64,000 nt of DNA from Brevibacterium sp. CBA3109. Lineage in GTDB: Bacteria; Actinomycetota; Actinomycetes; Actinomycetales; Brevibacteriaceae. A program made the translations under genes and the position numbers. Below are positions 19,355-26,723 of this stretch, piece by piece. The notes below the pieces were generated by a model that was given only the letters and a program-made list of their open reading frames with translations, was not told the origin of the DNA and did not search any database. Position 1 is the first letter of the stretch; each line of letters opens with the position of its first letter. Location of the stretch: NCBI RefSeq assembly GCF_040256645.1, contig NZ_CP158281.1, positions 1,364,001-1,428,000 on the forward strand, in the 5' to 3' direction.

Positions 19355-19636
19355 GTGATCAGATCGTTCGGCAGCAAGGACACCGAGCGCATCTGGCACG
19401 AGCAGTACGTCAAACGGGTTGACCGGAAGGTACAGCGGGCGGCCCTGCGGAAGCTCGAGTTGATCCATGCGGCGAAGGATGTCGAGGACCTCCGGGTCCC
19501 GCCGGGCAACCAGCTGGAGCGGCTCGTCGGCGATCGTCGTGGTCAGCACAGCATCCGGGTGAACGCCCAGTGGCGTCTCTGCTTCGTCTGGAGAGATGGA
19601 GGTGCGGACAATGTCGAACTCGTCGACTACTACTGA
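19355..19636 (+). CDS. higB: HigB-type toxin (RelE/ParE superfamily)
   Basis: 93-residue killer protein of the HigB group, expected to cleave mRNA at the ribosome. It begins MIRSFGSKDTERIWHEQ and ends WRLCFVWRDGGADNVELVDYY, both typical of the family. Toxin precedes antitoxin, the HigBA order. The GTG start lies within 10 bases of the inferred transcription start. Its 3' end overlaps the antitoxin gene by 26 bases. Confidence 0.88.
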   Translation: MIRSFGSKDTERIWHEQYVKRVDRKVQRAALRKLELIHAAKDVEDLRVPPGNQLERLVGDRRGQHSIRVNAQWRLCFVWRDGGADNVELVDYY

Positions 19637-19931
19637 GAGCGACCTGATTGAGCCGATCCACCCTGGGGAGATCCTGATGGAGGACTTCATCGAGGGCTTC
19701 GGGATCACGCAGAACAAGCTGGCGGTCTCGATCGGTGTGCCACCGCGTCGGATCAACGAGATCGTGCACGGCAAGCGTGGCATCACGGCTGGTACGGCGA
19801 TCCGGCTGGCACGGTACTTCGGCACGTCCGAGGAGTTCTGGATGAGTCTGCAGTCGAACTACGAGCTGCGGCTCGAGCGGCGGGCGCTGCGTGACAAGGT
19901 CGCCGCGATCACGCCCCTCGAGGTCGCATGA
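19611..19931 (+). CDS. higA: HigA-type antitoxin (XRE family)
   Basis: 106 residues with a helix-turn-helix domain (ITQNKLAVSIGVPPRRINEIVHGKRG) and the HigA start IHPGEILMEDFIE. It neutralises HigB and represses the operon. The ATG at 19611 has GGAGGTG 6 bases upstream; an in-frame ATG at 19596 overlaps that site. Its stop overlaps the next start (ATGA), so a third gene is translationally coupled. Confidence 0.9.
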   Translation: MSNSSTTTESDLIEPIHPGEILMEDFIEGFGITQNKLAVSIGVPPRRINEIVHGKRGITAGTAIRLARYFGTSEEFWMSLQSNYELRLERRALRDKVAAITPLEVA

Positions 19932-20422
19932 GCGGCACTGCATGGGTTGCTGAGCTCGGCCGGCAGGTACCTGATGACGTCGCACGGTTGCTCGCCACGG
20001 TCCCCGAGCGGTTCGGGTAGCCGGAATCCAATGACGAGTACATCGAGGCGGCTCGCTCCAAGGAGACATGGACGGTCGTTAACAGCGAGGGAGAGGTCGT
20101 CGGTGTCACGCTGATCGATCTCCACTTTCCGCATGTTGCCGAGGTGCACCTCGCCGTCGTCGGCCGGTCGGTCCACGGGGCCGGCGTTGGCACGGCAATG
20201 CTCAGAGCTGTCGAAGACGATGCGGTTTGCCGTGGGGTGCGGTTGTTGCAGGTGAAGACGCTCGGAGGATCGCACCCGGATCCCGGGTATGCGCGCACTC
20301 GCCACTTCTATGAGCGGTGGGTTTTCCTGTCGCTGGAGGAGGCCGCGCTTTGGGGTGAAGGCACCCCCTGTTTGATCATGGTGAAGCCGCTGCCTGCCCC
20401 TCCTGCAGCAGGCACGCCCTGA
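19928..20422 (+). pseudogene. GNAT acetyltransferase with in-frame amber stop
   Basis: The frame from the ATG at 19928 encodes a GNAT-like protein of about 164 residues, interrupted by one TAG at 20018-20020 (codon 31, in ERFG-stop-PESNDEYIEAA). After the stop the sequence continues in the same frame with the acetyl-CoA-binding region GRSVHGAGVGTAMLRA and the family-typical GGSHPDPGYARTRHFYE. Everything but the single stop looks intact, so the inactivation is recent or the stop is suppressed. An internal GTG at 20144 could start only a fragment. It is coupled to higA. Confidence 0.75.
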
Positions 20423-20483
20423 CGATCTCTGCAGCGTCGAAGTTGTGAAAGGCGTGCGGTCACTGATGTGATGGACTTCGGCC

Positions 20484-20532
20484 AGAGGTTGGTCCGTGCC
20501 GGAACGCGATGGAGTTCCGCTTCAACGTGTAG
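20484..20532 (+). repeat. Copy 4 of the ychF-tail repeat with perfect dyad
   Basis: AGGTTGGTCCGTGC, then CGGAAC-GCGATGGA-GTTCCG (20500-20519), then a tail reading FRFNV-stop with codons CGC TTC instead of the CGG TTT of ychF. It closes the HigBA/GNAT module. Confidence 0.78.
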
Positions 20533-20631
20533 TTCGAGTTTGCTTGCATCGTGGTGTGTCGATCCGGGATGGCGGTTCCCCGCCGCCAGAGGTGTGCTTC
20601 GTGACCACCTGGCGCACCTGAACTCCCGCTT

Positions 20632-21042
20632 CTAATCCTGAGTCTCGTTCGAGAAACGGTCCCGGGCTAACTGAGTGATCGGCGTGAAAAAGTTGAGCAG
20701 ATTGCCGTCTGGATCCCTGACGAGGAGCGAACGGTTGCCCCATGGCATATCTGTCGGTTCCTTGACGAACACTTTGACGACATCCTGAAGAGCTTCGTAA
20801 GTCGCGTCGACGTCGTCGACGAGGAAATCCAAGGCGACACTGAGATTCGCGCGAGCATTGGCGACATGGTCGCCGAGCAACGGAACGGTGGCAGTGCTGG
20901 CGATGGCTAGCGTGCCGGATGGTGTACGAAGCTTGGCGAACATCGGATGGATCCGCTCGGCGGTGATTCCGGTGGATGATGCGTAGAACTCGACGAGCGC
21001 GTCGACGTCGTCGGTGAAGATGCGGGTGGCTGCCAACTGCAT
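20632..21042 (-). CDS. VOC family protein (glyoxalase/bleomycin-resistance fold)
   Basis: 136 residues with the paired beta-alpha-beta-beta-beta pattern of the vicinal oxygen chelate superfamily, ending in the typical VRDPDGNLLNFF. The substrate is unknown. It is divergent from the WYL-domain regulator, a common pairing in which the regulator controls the enzyme. About 100 bases separate the two starts. Confidence 0.85.
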   Translation of the reverse strand: MQLAATRIFTDDVDALVEFYASSTGITAERIHPMFAKLRTPSGTLAIASTATVPLLGDHVANARANLSVALDFLVDDVDATYEALQDVVKVFVKEPTDMPWGNRSLLVRDPDGNLLNFFTPITQLARDRFSNETQD

Positions 21043-21140
21043 TGCTGTCTCCTCTGGTTGTGAACGGGCGGCCCCATGAATCGAGCCACGAATATGAAGT
21101 TGCTGGCGAAACCGGGCGAAAACAGTCCGGTATCTGCGCG

Positions 21141-22154
21141 ATGATCGGTGTCATGGCCGGCACCACTGCACGAACGTTGCAATTGCTCGAGCTGCTGCAG
21201 TCCGCGCAGCTGCGCACTGTTGTCGAGCTGGCTGATCGCCTCGGTGTCGACGAGCGGACGGTTCGCAGAGATGTGGCGCGACTGTTCGATCTGGGAGTGC
21301 CCGTCGAGGCATTGCGAGGGCGCTACGGCGGCTACCGGCTCGCCCCCGGCCAGCGCGTCCTCCCGCTCATGTTCAGCACTGAGGAAGTCGTCGCGGTCTT
21401 CCTTGGGCTTGCCCGCGCACAGGCGGCATCAACCGAACCTGGGATTGCCGCGCAGACTGCCCTGTCCAAGATCAAGCGAGCGTTGCCGATCACCGATGCG
21501 AAGCGGATCGATGCCTTCCTCGAGGTAATGACGTGTACACCCGAGCACGGGGGAGTCGCTCCCGATCCTGCCGTGATGCTGACCGTCGCAGAAGCAGTGA
21601 GCCTTCGACGCGTCCTCGATCTGCGCTACGTCCGTGGTGATGGCGTCCCGTCGCGGCGCACGCTTCACCCCTTTGGCCTGGTCGCGCACTCGAACCGGTG
21701 GTATTTCATCGCATTCGACACGGACCGGCAGGAGGAACGCACCTTCCGGGTAGACCGTATTCAATCAGCTCGGTCGATAGATGGAACCTTCGCACAGCCG
21801 CTGCGATCCGACGTGGAAGATCGTCTCCTTGACCACTTCGCCGCTGCGGACTATCGGGGGCAGGTCGTGTTGCGCATTCGAGAGACCGAGGAGCGAATCA
21901 GGGGCCACCTGCCGAGGAGCGTGGCTCGACTCGAAAGACTGGATCGTGCTGTGGAACGGGAGCGCGAAGACGCCCCGCCCTGGCATCGGGCCGAGATCCA
22001 TGCGCACAATCTCGACTGGCTACCGTCGGTCATCGCGGTACTCGACTGCGAGGTGGTGATCGATCGTCCTGACGAACTCCGAAGCCTGGTGAAGGCTGCC
22101 GCGAGGAGGATGCTCCACGTGGCCAGCAACGTCCAAGGATCAACCGGGGCATGA
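21141..22154 (+). CDS. YafY-type transcriptional regulator (HTH_11 plus WYL domain)
   Basis: About 337 residues. An N-terminal helix-turn-helix (ELADRLGVDERTVRRDVARL) is followed by the YafY GRYGGYRLAPG motif and a WYL domain (RTLHPFGLVAHSNRWYFIAFD), then a WCX-type C terminus ending VVIDRPDELRSLV. WYL proteins sense ligands, often nucleic-acid related. Starts at 21141 and 21153 are both possible; neither has a clear ribosome-binding site. It probably regulates the divergent VOC gene. Confidence 0.88.
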   Translation: MIGVMAGTTARTLQLLELLQSAQLRTVVELADRLGVDERTVRRDVARLFDLGVPVEALRGRYGGYRLAPGQRVLPLMFSTEEVVAVFLGLARAQAASTEPGIAAQTALSKIKRALPITDAKRIDAFLEVMTCTPEHGGVAPDPAVMLTVAEAVSLRRVLDLRYVRGDGVPSRRTLHPFGLVAHSNRWYFIAFDTDRQEERTFRVDRIQSARSIDGTFAQPLRSDVEDRLLDHFAAADYRGQVVLRIRETEERIRGHLPRSVARLERLDRAVEREREDAPPWHRAEIHAHNLDWLPSVIAVLDCEVVIDRPDELRSLVKAAARRMLHVASNVQGSTGA

Positions 22155-22174
22155 GCCCAAGGGTGCTAGCCATG

Positions 22175-22207
22175 GCGACGTGGTGGAGTTCCGTTTCAAC
22201 GTGTGAA
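22175..22207 (+). repeat. Copy 5 of the ychF-tail repeat (coding frame preserved)
   Basis: GGCGACGTGGTGGAGTTCCG continues to a TGA and encodes [14 protein letters not shown], identical in protein to the intact ychF end but with four synonymous differences and a different stop codon. Unlike copies 2-4 its left side matches ychF (GGCGAC), not the CGGAAC arm. It follows the regulator gene by 20 bases. Confidence 0.78.
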
Positions 22208-22241
22208 TGAACGATGTGAGTGGGGCGGGTGACCGCTCAGG

Positions 22242-22274
22242 CTGCCGACCCGAACTCGGGTTGGCAGCGTTTTC
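22242..22274 (+). terminator. Rho-independent terminator after the VOC/regulator module
   Basis: A 13-base stem, GCTGCCGACCCGA pairing with TCGGGTTGGCAGC (one G-U wobble), has a very tight loop and is followed by GTTTT. It lies 88 bases after the regulator stop. The rest of 22208-22530 shows no gene. Confidence 0.65.
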
Positions 22275-22520
22275 GACGTAAACCGGTCGGCGCGTGCACG
22301 GGTTGTGGAATGAATCGTTGCCATCGCGACGGGACTGTGCACTGATCCTTCGAGTGTGTGATCCTCAATCATTGTTTCGTTGCTCGGCGGTGGCTCGATT
22401 CCGTTCGTTGGTAGGTGCGGGGTTGTCGCTCGGGACATTGTCACCAAGCTGTGCAGCAGTCCCTATCTTTGCCACCCCGTCCACCATCTGCGCGTAGAGG
22501 ATAGGTCATCGATTGCTGTA

Positions 22521-22540
22521 TGGTCAGTGTATGCTGACTA
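22521..22540. promoter_or_regulatory. Candidate metal-sensor operator over the cmtR start
   Basis: An imperfect dyad with arms GTCAG (22523-22527) and CTGAC (22534-22538) spans the ATG of the sensor gene. ArsR-family sensors repress from such short inverted repeats at the start of their operon. The assignment is by position only. Confidence 0.4.
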
Positions 22541-22896
22541 TTGCTTCGCGGGTAGAAGTCATGAACCGGCTTGGCCGCGCCATGGCGGACACGACTCGCT
22601 CTCGCATCCTTCTGGCCCTCCTCGACGAGCCCGGATACCCGGCGAAACTCGCCCGCGAGTTGGAGCTGACGCGTACGAACGTGTCTAACCATCTGTCCTG
22701 CCTGCGGGGCTGTGGCATTGTCGTATCCGAGCAAGAGGGGCGCCAAACCCGGTATGAGATCGCCGACCGCCACATTGCTGCGGCGCTGACCGCGCTGGTC
22801 GACGTGACGCTGGCAATCGATGAGAGTGTTCCTTGCCTGGACCCGCAGTGCACGGTGCCGGGTTGTCGCGCAGCCTGCGAGGGGGAATCGCAGTGA
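22531..22896 (+). CDS. cmtR: CmtR-like Cd/Pb-sensing repressor (ArsR family)
   Basis: 121 residues, winged helix. The recognition region LTRTNVSNHLSCLRGCGIV is nearly that of M. tuberculosis CmtR, and Cys57, Cys61 and Cys102 fall at the same residue numbers as the Cd(II)/Pb(II) ligands of that protein. Extra cysteines (107, 112 and 116) lie in the C-terminal tail. It should repress itself and the overlapping ATPase gene until metal binds. The ATG at 22531 gives the CmtR-like N terminus. Confidence 0.88.
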   Translation: MLTIASRVEVMNRLGRAMADTTRSRILLALLDEPGYPAKLARELELTRTNVSNHLSCLRGCGIVVSEQEGRQTRYEIADRHIAAALTALVDVTLAIDESVPCLDPQCTVPGCRAACEGESQ

Positions 22897-24983
22897 GCGA
22901 CGAGTGCTGCGGGGTCGATGAGCCGATTCGTCCGAAGAGGAGCAGCCGTCGAACGCTCCTGCGCATGCTTGACGGGGGCGCCTCGAATTCCTCGGGAGAT
23001 GCCTGCTGCGGCGGCGAGGAGGCTGCGGATGTGAGGCGCGATGAGGGTGATGCGTGCTGTGGGTCTGTCCCAGTACGAGGCCCGTCAGAAACGGGCGAGG
23101 AGCCTGAAGCCCGCCCACAGTGGTGGAAAGATGCTGCCCTGTTGCCCTCGGCGATCTCGGGGTTGTTCCTCATCGTCGGGTATGTGCTGGCCTGGTCAGG
23201 CCTGGATATCTCTGCGCTGGTGACGCAATGGATTGGCCTGCTGGCCGGCGCCTTTACGTTCGTGCCCGGCGCGGTGCGCGGCTTGCTCCACGGCCGGCTC
23301 GGCGTCGGTTTGCTGATGACGATCGCCGCGGTCGGCGCGGTGCTGCTCAGTCACGTTCCCGAGGCTGCCGCACTGGCATTTATCTTCTCCTTGGCAGAAG
23401 CTTTGGAAGATCGCGCGATGGCTCGCGCGAAGGAGGGTCTTCGCGCGCTGCTGACTCTGATCCCTGAGACTGCTCGCATCTCCCAGGAGGGAGGCGACAC
23501 GGTCGTTCCGGTGGCAGATGTGCGCAAGCTCGATCTCCTTAGGGTCGGCGCAGGCGAGCGTTTTGCGACTGATGGTGTCGTCGTTGAGGGGCGGTCCAGT
23601 ATCGACGCCTCCGCTGTCACCGGGGAGTCGATCCCCGTCGAAGTCGGGCCCGACGAACCAGTGCCCGCAGGGTCTGTCAACGGCTCAGGCTCACTGCTTA
23701 TCGAGGCTACGGCTGACGGGCGTGAGAACTCGCTGACCCAGATCGTCGAGCTGGTCGAGCAGGCACACGCCCGTAAGGGAGAGCGCGCCCGGCTGGCTGA
23801 CCGTATTGCCCGGCCCCTCGTCCCTGCTGTGCTGGTGGCCGCCGGACTCGTGGCGCTGTTCGGGGTTGTCGTCGGCGACCCCTGGACATGGGTCGAGCGG
23901 GCGCTCGTCGTGCTGGTCGCCGCCTCACCGTGCGCGATGGCGATCGCCGTGCCCGTCACCGTCATCAGCGCTATCGGCTCAGCGTCCAAGTTCGGTGTGG
24001 TCATCAAGTCAGGGGGCGCCTTCGAGCGCTTCGGCACCATTCGCACAGTCGCGTTCGACAAGACCGGGACCCTCACGCAGGGCCATCCTCAGGTGACCGA
24101 GGTCCGCACCGTCAGCGGAATCGCCCGTGAGACCTTGCTGACATGGGCGGCCGCAGTTGAAGCGGCCAGCACGCACCCGTTGGCCTCCGCCATCAGCGCC
24201 TCCGTGCCCAATGCCCAGGTGGCGAGTGATGTGAGTGAAGACGCGGGGCGCGGAGTTCTCGGCCGTGTCGACGGGCGCGTGATCAGGACCGGCAGCCCCA
24301 GGTGGATTGATCCGGGTGGTCTGCGTACCGATGCTGATGAGCTGGCTGAGGCCGGCATGACCGTCGTGGTGGTTGAAGCCGACGGGGGAACCGTGGGCCT
24401 GATCGGCGTGCGCGACGAGCTCCGACCCGAGGCCGCTGAAACCGTGCGGATGCTCCACGCTCAAGACATCAACACTGTCATGCTCACCGGAGACGACGCC
24501 CGCACGGCCCGCGCGCTGGCTGTCGAGGCCGGCATCGATGATGTGCGCGCTGAACAGCTCCCGACCGACAAAGCCGACGCGATCACGCGCTTGACGGCGG
24601 AGCGCCCGACTGCGATGGTCGGCGATGGCATCAACGATGCCCCCGCGCTGGCGTCTGCGACCGTGGGCATTGCTATGGGAGCGACGGGCTCCGCGGCCGC
24701 GGTGGAGTCGGCCGACATCGCCTTCACCGGCCACGACCTGCGACTGCTCCCTGCCGCCATTGCTCACGCCCGCCGAGGCAGGCGCATCATGACGGCCAAC
24801 ATCGCCCTGGCGCTGGCGATCATCGTCGTCCTGTTCCCTCTCGCTTTGTTCGGCGTGCTCGGTCTGGCCGGTGTCGTTCTCGTCCACGAGGTCGCCGAGG
24901 TCGTCGTCATCCTCAACGGCGTCCGCGCCGCGCGCAAACCGGCTGCGGTGCGGGTGCACGGCGCGATGGCACAATCGGTATAA
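22893..24983 (+). CDS. ctpG: P1B-type heavy-metal efflux ATPase (CtpG-like)
   Basis: About 696 residues. P-type ATPase landmarks: TGES, phosphorylation motif DKTGTLTQG, THPLA nucleotide loop and GDGINDAPAL. The membrane metal site reads SPC (AASPCAMAIAVP) rather than CPC, and the last helix has HEVAEVVVILNG, features nearer P1B-4 than the CPC groups. Instead of an HMA domain the N terminus has three cysteine pairs (DECCG, DACCGG, DACCGS) within about 60 residues. The GTG start overlaps the sensor stop (GTGA). The sensor's Cys set suggests Cd/Pb export. Confidence 0.9.
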   Translation: MSDECCGVDEPIRPKRSSRRTLLRMLDGGASNSSGDACCGGEEAADVRRDEGDACCGSVPVRGPSETGEEPEARPQWWKDAALLPSAISGLFLIVGYVLAWSGLDISALVTQWIGLLAGAFTFVPGAVRGLLHGRLGVGLLMTIAAVGAVLLSHVPEAAALAFIFSLAEALEDRAMARAKEGLRALLTLIPETARISQEGGDTVVPVADVRKLDLLRVGAGERFATDGVVVEGRSSIDASAVTGESIPVEVGPDEPVPAGSVNGSGSLLIEATADGRENSLTQIVELVEQAHARKGERARLADRIARPLVPAVLVAAGLVALFGVVVGDPWTWVERALVVLVAASPCAMAIAVPVTVISAIGSASKFGVVIKSGGAFERFGTIRTVAFDKTGTLTQGHPQVTEVRTVSGIARETLLTWAAAVEAASTHPLASAISASVPNAQVASDVSEDAGRGVLGRVDGRVIRTGSPRWIDPGGLRTDADELAEAGMTVVVVEADGGTVGLIGVRDELRPEAAETVRMLHAQDINTVMLTGDDARTARALAVEAGIDDVRAEQLPTDKADAITRLTAERPTAMVGDGINDAPALASATVGIAMGATGSAAAVESADIAFTGHDLRLLPAAIAHARRGRRIMTANIALALAIIVVLFPLALFGVLGLAGVVLVHEVAEVVVILNGVRAARKPAAVRVHGAMAQSV

Positions 24984-25401
24984 CCATGCGCCTGATCGTG
25001 GCCTGCTCGTCTCGGGACGGACACGATGGTCGCTGAGGTGTCATTCGACTGCCGACAGCGGTGGAGTTCCGATTCGACGGCTGTCGTTATTGCCGTATTC
25101 CGTCCGAAGTTGATTCCGTGATCGGGTCCTCTGGCGCCAAATGTCGGGAAACTGCCTGGGTGTGAGCAGCACCTCAAGGGCGGTGATCGAAAAGCACAGA
25201 GAGTGGGGCGGCGCGTGCTGCGGGGAATAGGCCGTCGAGGGCACGCCGCTGAAGGTTGCTTGAAGACTCGGCTGGGACACGCGGGGGCGGACCACACCTG
25301 TACAACACACCATGGGATCGAACGCGGAGTTTTCGCGTCTCGCAGATGCCGCTGTGCCGGCCCCGAACACTGTTGACGAGCAGCCTGCAGCAGGGCTGGG
25401 G
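24984..25401. other. Non-coding stretch after the metal ATPase gene
   Basis: No convincing gene on either strand. It holds the weakest ychF-like copy (25058-25078), flanked by CGACAGC and GCTGTCG that could form a hairpin. Open frames here are shadows of the opposite-strand methyltransferase. It probably is decayed module DNA. Confidence 0.5.
25058..25078 (+). repeat. Copy 6 of the ychF-tail repeat (weak)
   Basis: GCGGTGGAGTTCCGATTCGAC keeps 13 contiguous bases of the core (GGTGGAGTTCCGA as in copy 3, apart from one base) but has lost the stop codon and the left arm. It is at the expected place, just after a module, but on its own it would not be convincing. Confidence 0.4.
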
Positions 25402-26034
25402 TCAGGGCATCGTTCCGCAGGCGGCCTGGATGTGCCCGCCGCGAAGACTGCGGACCTGAACCTGGCGCGCGTCGCGCTGCAGGAGCTGCCACGGTTTGGC
25501 CTCGATATCAGAACGGCCCATTGAGCAGGCAAGTCGTGCCAGCGGAGTGAACACCTGAGCCCACCCGGTCGGTTTCTGCATGTCGACCACACACACCCGA
25601 GCCCCGGGTTTCGCAACGCTTTTGATTCGCCGCCAGGCGGCGTCAGGATCGCCTGTGACGCTGAGTGCGTAGGTCGCCAGCACTGCGTTGATGTGATCGG
25701 CAGGGAGCTGGTCGGCGGTGAAGCAGGTCGCGTCGGCGCGAACCAGGGACACATTCGTCCACCTGTTCCGGTCGATGCGGTCGTGGGCGACGCGCAGCAT
25801 GTGCTCGCTGCGGTCGAGTCCTATCACTCGCCCTGTTGGACCCACTGCCGTCGTCAGGCGTTCGAAGTTCAGGCCGGTGCCGCAGCCAACGTCGAGCACA
25901 ACCTCGCCCGGCTGCGGACCCAGCATTGCAATCCCGGCGACGCGGCCGGCCCGGTAGAAGACCTCGCCTGAAAGCAGGTCATAGAACCGTGCACCGGACG
26001 TGTAGGGGTCCCATGGGGAACGGTGTTGTGCCAT
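25402..26034 (-). CDS. Class I SAM-dependent methyltransferase
   Basis: 210 residues with the SAM-binding motif VLDVGCGTGLNFE, an acidic residue after strand 2 (VIGLDRSEHML) and a family-like end LRGGHIQAACGTMP. The substrate is unknown; the closest feel is the small-molecule or quinone/arsenite-like methyltransferases. It appears complete and is the only opposite-strand intact gene in the distal part of the island. Confidence 0.82.
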   Translation of the reverse strand: MAQHRSPWDPYTSGARFYDLLSGEVFYRAGRVAGIAMLGPQPGEVVLDVGCGTGLNFERLTTAVGPTGRVIGLDRSEHMLRVAHDRIDRNRWTNVSLVRADATCFTADQLPADHINAVLATYALSVTGDPDAAWRRIKSVAKPGARVCVVDMQKPTGWAQVFTPLARLACSMGRSDIEAKPWQLLQRDARQVQVRSLRGGHIQAACGTMP

Positions 26035-26106
26035 GTTGCCAGGCTACGCCGACGAACTCTGCAGGTTCTGTGCGCGCAGTCACCGACTGCGCGGGTTGCG
26101 GTCGCT

Positions 26107-26250
26107 CTGCCCAACCTGGCTCGCCGTCTTTCCTCCGTTATCGGGGCGCTTGGCTGCCAGGTGGTGATCGATCGGCCCGAGGAGCTTCGCGACCGGGTTA
26201 GATCGGCTGCAACGCGGATGATGAACGCAGCTTGTGACGGCGAAGCCTCA
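26107..26250 (+). pseudogene. C-terminal fragment of a YafY/WYL regulator
   Basis: The frame encodes RRLSSVIGALGCQVVIDRP followed by EELRDRVRSAATRMM, matching position by position the end of the intact regulator at 21.1-22.2 kb (LPSVIAVLDCEVVIDRPDEL). Nothing upstream of it is recognisable as the rest of the protein. It is a remnant of a second regulator of the same type. Confidence 0.7.
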
Positions 26251-26285
26251 GCCAGCACGTGGTGTTATCGAGCCATACGGCTTCG

Positions 26286-26689
26286 ATGAGAGTGAACGGC
26301 GTCGAGCTCGGTGTGGAGAGTTTCGGTCGCGATGAGGATCCCCTGCCCGACCACGATCAGGCCATCTTGTCGAGCCTGTTCGCTCGCCCGGCGCCGGACG
26401 AAACTGGGAGTGGCCCCTCGCCCGGGAGAGGCAACGCCACGAGGTGAACCAGTTGGGCATGATCTTCTCTCGACTCGACTGCTCACCGCGCTGGCGTGAG
26501 CGCTCGGGCAATCTGCGAATCCCGACTCTGATCGTCCGCGGCCGAGCGGACCTGTTCTTTCCTGTCGGTCACGATGAAGCCCTCGCAGCAGCGATTACCG
26601 GCGCGCATCTGCTGCTCCGCGAGGAGATGGGAACACTGGGGCCAGGGGGAGCGAGCGGTGCGGTCACTACGGCAATGCTCGCTCTCTGA
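26286..26689 (+). pseudogene. Alpha/beta hydrolase remnant
   Basis: MRVNGVELGVESFGRDEDP at 26286 is a typical N terminus of an alpha/beta hydrolase. After about 160 bases of unrelated reading, another frame (26512-26689) gives the C-terminal pattern IPTLIVRGRADLFFPVGHDE, LLREEMGT and MLAL. The catalytic Ser and most of the core are missing. An internal deletion plus a frame change destroyed the gene. Confidence 0.65.
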
Positions 26690-26723
26690 GGGGCGAAGCA
26701 ATGTTCGCCGTTGTGGTGCGGGC

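Noticed and set aside
12665..26720. An integrase or transposase hidden in the accessory island.
   Set aside because: Every intact frame was read; none shows tyrosine-recombinase (R..HxxR..Y), serine-recombinase or DDE motifs, and the remnants belong to other families.
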